Part shown: positions 60,812 through 64,000 of the stretch, piece after piece
Layout of the letters: each line of letters begins with the position of its first letter
How positions within the stretch are numbered: position 1 is the stretch's first letter
Assembly (NCBI RefSeq): GCF_000263715.2
Contig: NZ_CM001514.1
Coordinates: forward strand, 2,900,936-2,964,935
Direction of reading: 5' to 3'
Length of the DNA: 64,000 nucleotides
Origin: Pseudomonas synxantha BG33R
GTDB taxonomy: Bacteria; Pseudomonadota; Gammaproteobacteria; Pseudomonadales; Pseudomonadaceae
Translations under genes and position numbers: made by a program
Notes under the pieces: model-generated
Seen by the model: the letters and a program-made list of their open reading frames with translations, nothing else
Database searches by the model: none
Told to the model about the DNA's origin: nothing

Positions 60812-60942
60812 GCCTTTGCTCCAAACAATTGATCCGCCAGTTGCCTGCCTCGCTCCTGCCCTTGCGTCGTCAACCAAACCGATTTGTTCTTGTTGACCGG
60901 GTTCAGAATATAACCATGCCGGTCAGTTAAACGTAGATTTCC
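60790..60942 (-). pseudogene. C-terminal remnant of a DUF6429-like gene
   Basis: Read on the minus strand, an open stretch of about 50 codons translates to DRHGYILNPVNKNKSVWLTT followed by QGQERGRQLADQLFGA, ending at a TAG at 60792-60790. This matches the C-terminal part of DUF6429 proteins as I recall them (GYIxxPxxKxKSVxLTxxG). No start codon or N-terminal half is present; the REP element at 60942 interrupts it. It is a decayed or truncated gene and overlaps the end of the GNAT gene by 22 bases. Confidence 0.55.
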
Positions 60943-61034
60943 TGTGGGGGCGGGCTTGCTCGCGAAAGCGGTGGGTCAGTCAACACCAATGTTTGCTGCG
61001 CCGACGTCTTCGCGGGCAAGCCCCCTCCCATCGG
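60942..61034. repeat. REPIN-like inverted repeat pair
   Basis: CTGTGGGGGCGGGCTTGCTC at the left and GCGGGCAAGCCCCCTCCCAT at the right are inverted partners with a spacer of about 50 bases that includes GCGAAAGCGG. It separates the gene remnant from the sensor kinase. Confidence 0.75.
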
Positions 61035-61064
61035 TTCAGGGTCGCGCCGAAGCTGTGTTGATAC

Positions 61065-62198
61065 CTAGGCTATCGAAGTGAGGGGAAGCCGCACATGAAA
61101 CACCGTGCCGTGTTCGGTATCAGAGCTGACCTCAATCGATCCGCCATGGGAAGCGACGATTTCCGAGGCGATGAACAGGCCCAGGCCCAAGCCTTCTGTG
61201 GGGCCGTGATTGACGGCAGTACGCTGAGAGAAGCGGCCCATCGGGTTGAAGATGAACGGCAGCACATCCTCAGGTATCGCCTCTCCACTGTTGTGCACGG
61301 AAAATACCGCGAAATCTTCCTGTAATCCCAACTCGACCTGGATAGGCCGCGTGGTGTCGCCGTGTTGCACGGCGTTGCTGACGATGTTCGAGAACACCTG
61401 CTCCATTCGGGCGCCGTCGAACTGGCCCGACGCCTGGGTCTTCGAATCGAACAGGATGATCGCTTCAGGATGAAACGTGCGGATTTCTTCTACGACACGC
61501 TGGCAAAGCGGTGAGAGATCTATATCGGCCGTTCTGACCGGAATGCCCGGCCCCATCTGGCAGCGGGTCAGGTCGAGCAAGTCGCCGACGATCTGGCTCG
61601 CTCGACGCACACTGGTGTAGATCTGGTTGGCCACTTTGTTCGCCTTGGGGCCTGCATCCTGGGAGCGCCGCAGCACGTCGGCACCCAGCAGGATCGCGCC
61701 GAGCGGCGTGCGCAGGTCGTGACCGAGGATGCCCAGAAACACGTTGCGCGACGCCTCGACCGCGCGCGAATAGCTGGCGATGGACTCGGCGAGGGCCTGG
61801 TCAATGGCCTCGTGGAAACGGGTCATGTCGTCAACGTTGATCGGCGTGCCGTCCTTGATCTGGCGCATCCACTGGCTGACCACACTGGTGCGCAGGGCGC
61901 GGTATTCCGACACCATCTGATCGATAGTGAAGCCTGCCATCAACCGCGTGATGGCGTGGATTTCTGCCGCGGTCTCCTGCTCCTCCGCGGGGGCCAGGCC
62001 CTGGGCCTTGGCGATTTGCTCTTGGCGGGTCTGTTTGGTTCGCAGGTCGCTGACGATGGCTCGCAACATCTGCTCGGCATGGTCGCGCAGCGCCACGCTG
62101 TCGAGGTCCTCGCCCGGGGTGTCGAGGGTTCTGGCGAAATCTTCCCAGGCTTGCAGAATAGGTTCGAGGTGCTCAAGGATGAAATCGGCCAGGCGCAT
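61065..62198 (-). CDS. Sensor histidine kinase with RsbRD-type N-terminal domain
   Basis: A 377-residue soluble histidine kinase. The N-terminal 140 residues look like the RsbRD_N helical sensor domain (ADFILEHLEPILQAWEDFAR, TIDQMVSEYRALRTSVVSQW). The H-box is FLGILGHDLRTPLGAI with phospho-acceptor His160, followed by the ATPase N-box SNIVSNAVQHGD and G-boxes in GLGLGLFIASEIV and HGGSIEVSSDTEHGTVF. No membrane helix or receiver domain is visible. The ATG at 62198 starts the family-like MRLADFILEHL; the frame reaches 62300. No response regulator is adjacent, so it is an orphan kinase. Confidence 0.9.
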   Translation of the reverse strand: MRLADFILEHLEPILQAWEDFARTLDTPGEDLDSVALRDHAEQMLRAIVSDLRTKQTRQEQIAKAQGLAPAEEQETAAEIHAITRLMAGFTIDQMVSEYRALRTSVVSQWMRQIKDGTPINVDDMTRFHEAIDQALAESIASYSRAVEASRNVFLGILGHDLRTPLGAILLGADVLRRSQDAGPKANKVANQIYTSVRRASQIVGDLLDLTRCQMGPGIPVRTADIDLSPLCQRVVEEIRTFHPEAIILFDSKTQASGQFDGARMEQVFSNIVSNAVQHGDTTRPIQVELGLQEDFAVFSVHNSGEAIPEDVLPFIFNPMGRFSQRTAVNHGPTEGLGLGLFIASEIVASHGGSIEVSSDTEHGTVFHVRLPLTSIA

Positions 62199-62354
62199 GT
62201 CTGTAATCCTGAAGGGTAGGGCACAAGAGCGAGGCTGCGCAGACGCAGGGAAATTCCCGGCAGTGTAGGAGGTTGTTCGCAGCTTTAAAAGCGCGGCCAT
62301 GGGGGCGATAGCATTGATCCCATCTGCATGCCGACGGAATTCATCCCGCTGACG

Positions 62355-62594
62355 CTAAAGCCCGAGTGTCAGCGACCTCAGCTTGCGCTCTACAACGCTG
62401 TCAAAATGGCTTGCCAGCTGCTCACAGCGCTCGGATGTCAGCCCCTTGCAGCAGGTTATTCCCAGAACAAACCCCTGGGCTTTGGCCCCCCCTTTGACTG
62501 CAAGAATCATCGACCCCGCGAGTTCGATCTCGCGAAGGAGTCTGTCAGCCTGTCGCTTTATGGGGCCGGGCAAATCGTTGAAGGCTTCTTTCAT
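62355..62594 (-). CDS. Small hypothetical protein
   Basis: A 79-residue soluble protein with no recognised domain. It has FNDLPGPIKRQADRLLREIE, VKGGAKAQGFVLGITCCKGL and TSERCEQLASHFDSVVERKL. The pattern of conserved-looking blocks and normal amino-acid composition suggests a real gene. The ATG at 62594 has GGAG six bases upstream; in-frame ATGs at 62615 and 62624 lack one. Function unknown. It lies alone between the sensor kinase and the fecI operon. Confidence 0.6.
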   Translation of the reverse strand: MKEAFNDLPGPIKRQADRLLREIELAGSMILAVKGGAKAQGFVLGITCCKGLTSERCEQLASHFDSVVERKLRSLTLGL

Positions 62595-62793
62595 GGCTGT
62601 CTCCGCAGCATTCATTACACACAAGACATCTGAGGCGCTAACGGCCCCTTCAAAGCATCGACCAAAGGAAGGTTAAGGAGTTTCGCAGCGCTCAAGCCAA
62701 AGGCGATGAGGTGAAGCGAACAGGAACAGGGCAAGGAAGGCTTGGTTGTCTGCACAACGTTTTAGTTGCACGAGGCAGAGCCTGGGCTGATAG

Positions 62794-62812
62794 AATGCGA
62801 CAAATTCTCATT
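62794..62812 (+). promoter_or_regulatory. Fur-box-like site before the fecI gene
   Basis: AATGCGACAAATTCTCATT (19 bases) reads AATGAGAATTTGTCGCATT on the other strand, a good match to one half and a fair match to the other half of the GATAATGATAATCATTATC consensus. It lies 18 bases before the GTG start of the sigma factor. Iron repression by Fur is expected. Confidence 0.6.
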
Positions 62813-62829
62813 AGCATCCATTTCATACC

Positions 62830-63357
62830 GTGCAGTCTACTTCGTCGGCAAGTCGCCACCAGTCCATCGATCAGCTCTACAGCCACCACCACGGTTGGTT
62901 GCGCGGCTGGCTGCGCAGGCGCCTGGGCAATGCCGCCGATGCAGCTGATCTGGCCCAGGATACGTTCGTGCGGTTGCTCAGCAGTGGGCCTGGCGAACCG
63001 TTGAACTTCACGACGCCGCGCGCCTACCTGGCCACTGTCGCCAATCGGTTGAGCATCAATCTCTATCGACGCCGATCACTGGAGCAGGCCTACCTGGACG
63101 CGCTGGCGCAAGCCCCGCAGGATCTGGCTCCATCGCTGGAGCATCAGGCGCTGGTGCTTGAGGCGCTCGACGAGATCGATCAGGTACTGGCGCTGTTGTC
63201 AGTCAAAACCCGGCAGGCCTTCCTGATGGCGCAACTGGAGGGGTATACGCAGGAAGAAATCGCCAGCCGGCTTGGGCTCAGCGTGCGTTCGGTACAACGC
63301 CACCTGGCGAGGGCGTTCGAGGAGTGTATTGTGCTCGCCAGCCAGAGCGCAGCATGA
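62830..63357 (+). CDS. FecI-family ECF sigma factor
   Basis: A 175-residue ECF sigma factor. Region 2 contains HHHGWLRGWLRRRLGNAADA then ADLAQDTFVRLLSS, the FecI-type signature. Region 4 has LLSVKTRQAFLMAQLEGYTQ then EEIASRLGLSVRSVQRHLAR. Translation begins at GTG 62830; no ATG fits the conserved N-terminus. Its stop overlaps the FecR start (ATGA), so the two are coupled. It would direct expression of a TonB-dependent siderophore receptor, which is expected to follow beyond the window. Confidence 0.93.
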   Translation: MQSTSSASRHQSIDQLYSHHHGWLRGWLRRRLGNAADAADLAQDTFVRLLSSGPGEPLNFTTPRAYLATVANRLSINLYRRRSLEQAYLDALAQAPQDLAPSLEHQALVLEALDEIDQVLALLSVKTRQAFLMAQLEGYTQEEIASRLGLSVRSVQRHLARAFEECIVLASQSAA

Positions 63358-64000
63358 ATACCAAACCCATTGACCGGCGTATTGCTCGCCAAGCGGCCAG
63401 CTGGTTCGTGCGCTTGCAGAGCAGCGGCGCGTGCGCTGCCGAGCATGTCGCTGGTGCCGAGTGGCGGGCGCAGCATCCAGACCACGAACGGGCCTGGCAA
63501 CTGGCCGAGCGTTTCAGTGCTCGTACCCAGCAGCTTGGCGAGGGGGCCGCGCGCGCAGCGTTGGAACGCCCGTGCAACCTGGGGCGTCGACAAACGCTCA
63601 AGACCCTTGCATTGTTGATCGCTGCCGCGCCGGTTGGCCTCGCGGCATACCGGGGCTTGCCATGGCGCGAATGGCAGGCGGACGAGCGCACGGCTACGGG
63701 GGAACAGCGCACGCTGAATCTGCCGGACGGCGCGCAGATTCGCTTGAACACCGGTAGCGCTATCGACATCGCCTACGACGACAGTGTTCGTCATGTGCGC
63801 CTTATCGCCGGCGAAATGCTCGTTGAGGTATCCGATGTGCATGTCACGCGGCCATTTATCGTCAGCACCGCCCAGGCGCAAATTGCGCTGTTCGGTAGCC
63901 GCTTTTTGGTGCGCCAATATCCGCAAGGCACTTTCCTCGCCGCGCTGGAGGGTGCCGCAGAGGTGAGCCCGCGGCTGTCACGAGACGGCCGCATGATGCG
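63354..64000 (+). CDS. FecR-family anti-sigma/signal-transfer protein (cut by the window end)
   Basis: The frame runs from ATG 63354 to the window end, 215 codons, with no stop. The cytoplasmic N-terminal domain (about 1-80) has RRIARQAASWFVRLQSSGAC, the DUF4880-type anti-sigma region. A membrane helix lies at about 82-100 (LKTLALLIAAAPVGLAAYRG). The periplasmic FecR domain begins with EQRTLNLPDGAQIRLNTGSA and VRHVRLIAGEMLVEVSDVHV. It carries the signal from the outer-membrane receptor to FecI. The C-terminal part and the receptor gene lie outside the window. Confidence 0.92.
   Translation, partial: MNTKPIDRRIARQAASWFVRLQSSGACAAEHVAGAEWRAQHPDHERAWQLAERFSARTQQLGEGAARAALERPCNLGRRQTLKTLALLIAAAPVGLAAYRGLPWREWQADERTATGEQRTLNLPDGAQIRLNTGSAIDIAYDDSVRHVRLIAGEMLVEVSDVHVTRPFIVSTAQAQIALFGSRFLVRQYPQGTFLAALEGAAEVSPRLSRDGRMM

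Overview
The window looks like a chromosomal segment of a Pseudomonas of the fluorescens group. The coding DNA is GC-rich, and the gene content is typical of the genus (AmpC/AmpR, an OsmC-YcaO fusion, ProP, many LysR/AraC/MFS genes, FecI/FecR). The gaps carry the GTGGGAGGGGGCTTGCTCCC-type REP palindromes of that group. No rRNA, tRNA, CRISPR array, prophage or transposase was seen. All functions are inferred from sequence; nothing was searched or computed.

Layout. (1) 1-9641: an itaconate-catabolism locus: LysR regulator, hydratase, acyl-CoA dehydrogenase, MmgE/PrpD protein, CoA-transferase, citramalyl-CoA lyase and a three-gene TRAP transporter. The gene order matches the P. aeruginosa ict-ich-ccl locus. 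Two near-matching LysR-type operator/promoter blocks lie before the hydratase and before the TRAP genes. (2) 9687-16431: ampC/ampR, a Tat-type dienelactone hydrolase, a thioesterase, a DMT exporter divergent from a MocR regulator, and two small proteins. (3) 16461-25544: two copies of a structured repeat of about 0.4 kb in inverted orientation. They enclose an 8.2-kb block: amidase, XRE regulator, DUF2834-like protein, an SDR/dioxygenase/sugar-binding-protein operon, and a divergent LacI regulator with an inositol-dehydrogenase-like enzyme. (4) 25637-38621: mostly transport and regulation: Fsr-like, NepI-like and ProP transporters, a hexuronate-type MFS, DMT exporter, AraC and LysR regulators, and a sorbosone-dehydrogenase-like lipoprotein with a DUF2231 membrane partner.

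(5) 39232-46286: a P-loop kinase-like/nucleotidyltransferase operon ending in a truncated Nudix gene, an isochorismatase-like protein with a Cys-to-Ser change, the OsmC-YcaO fusion, and a CBS/CGL reverse-transsulfuration operon. (6) 46621-57221: the most accessory part. It holds an AT-richer 1.65-kaa orphan RHS protein, housekeeping-like genes (VOC, SDR, MFS/LysR pair), then an AT-rich islet with an Mrr/PD-(D/E)XK-type nuclease candidate and an unrecognised helical protein, a possible small defence module. (7) 57462-64000: DUF4432 epimerase-like protein, P-loop kinase, LysE exporter, GNAT, a DUF6429-like gene remnant, a sensor kinase, and a FecI sigma factor with FecR (cut by the window end) behind a Fur-box-like site.

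The best leads for something undescribed are the nuclease islet (55418-57221), the orphan RHS protein, the inverted-repeat-bounded cassette, the roles of the PrpD and acyl-CoA dehydrogenase genes in the itaconate operon, and a 16-bp operator-like motif shared by two distant genes.
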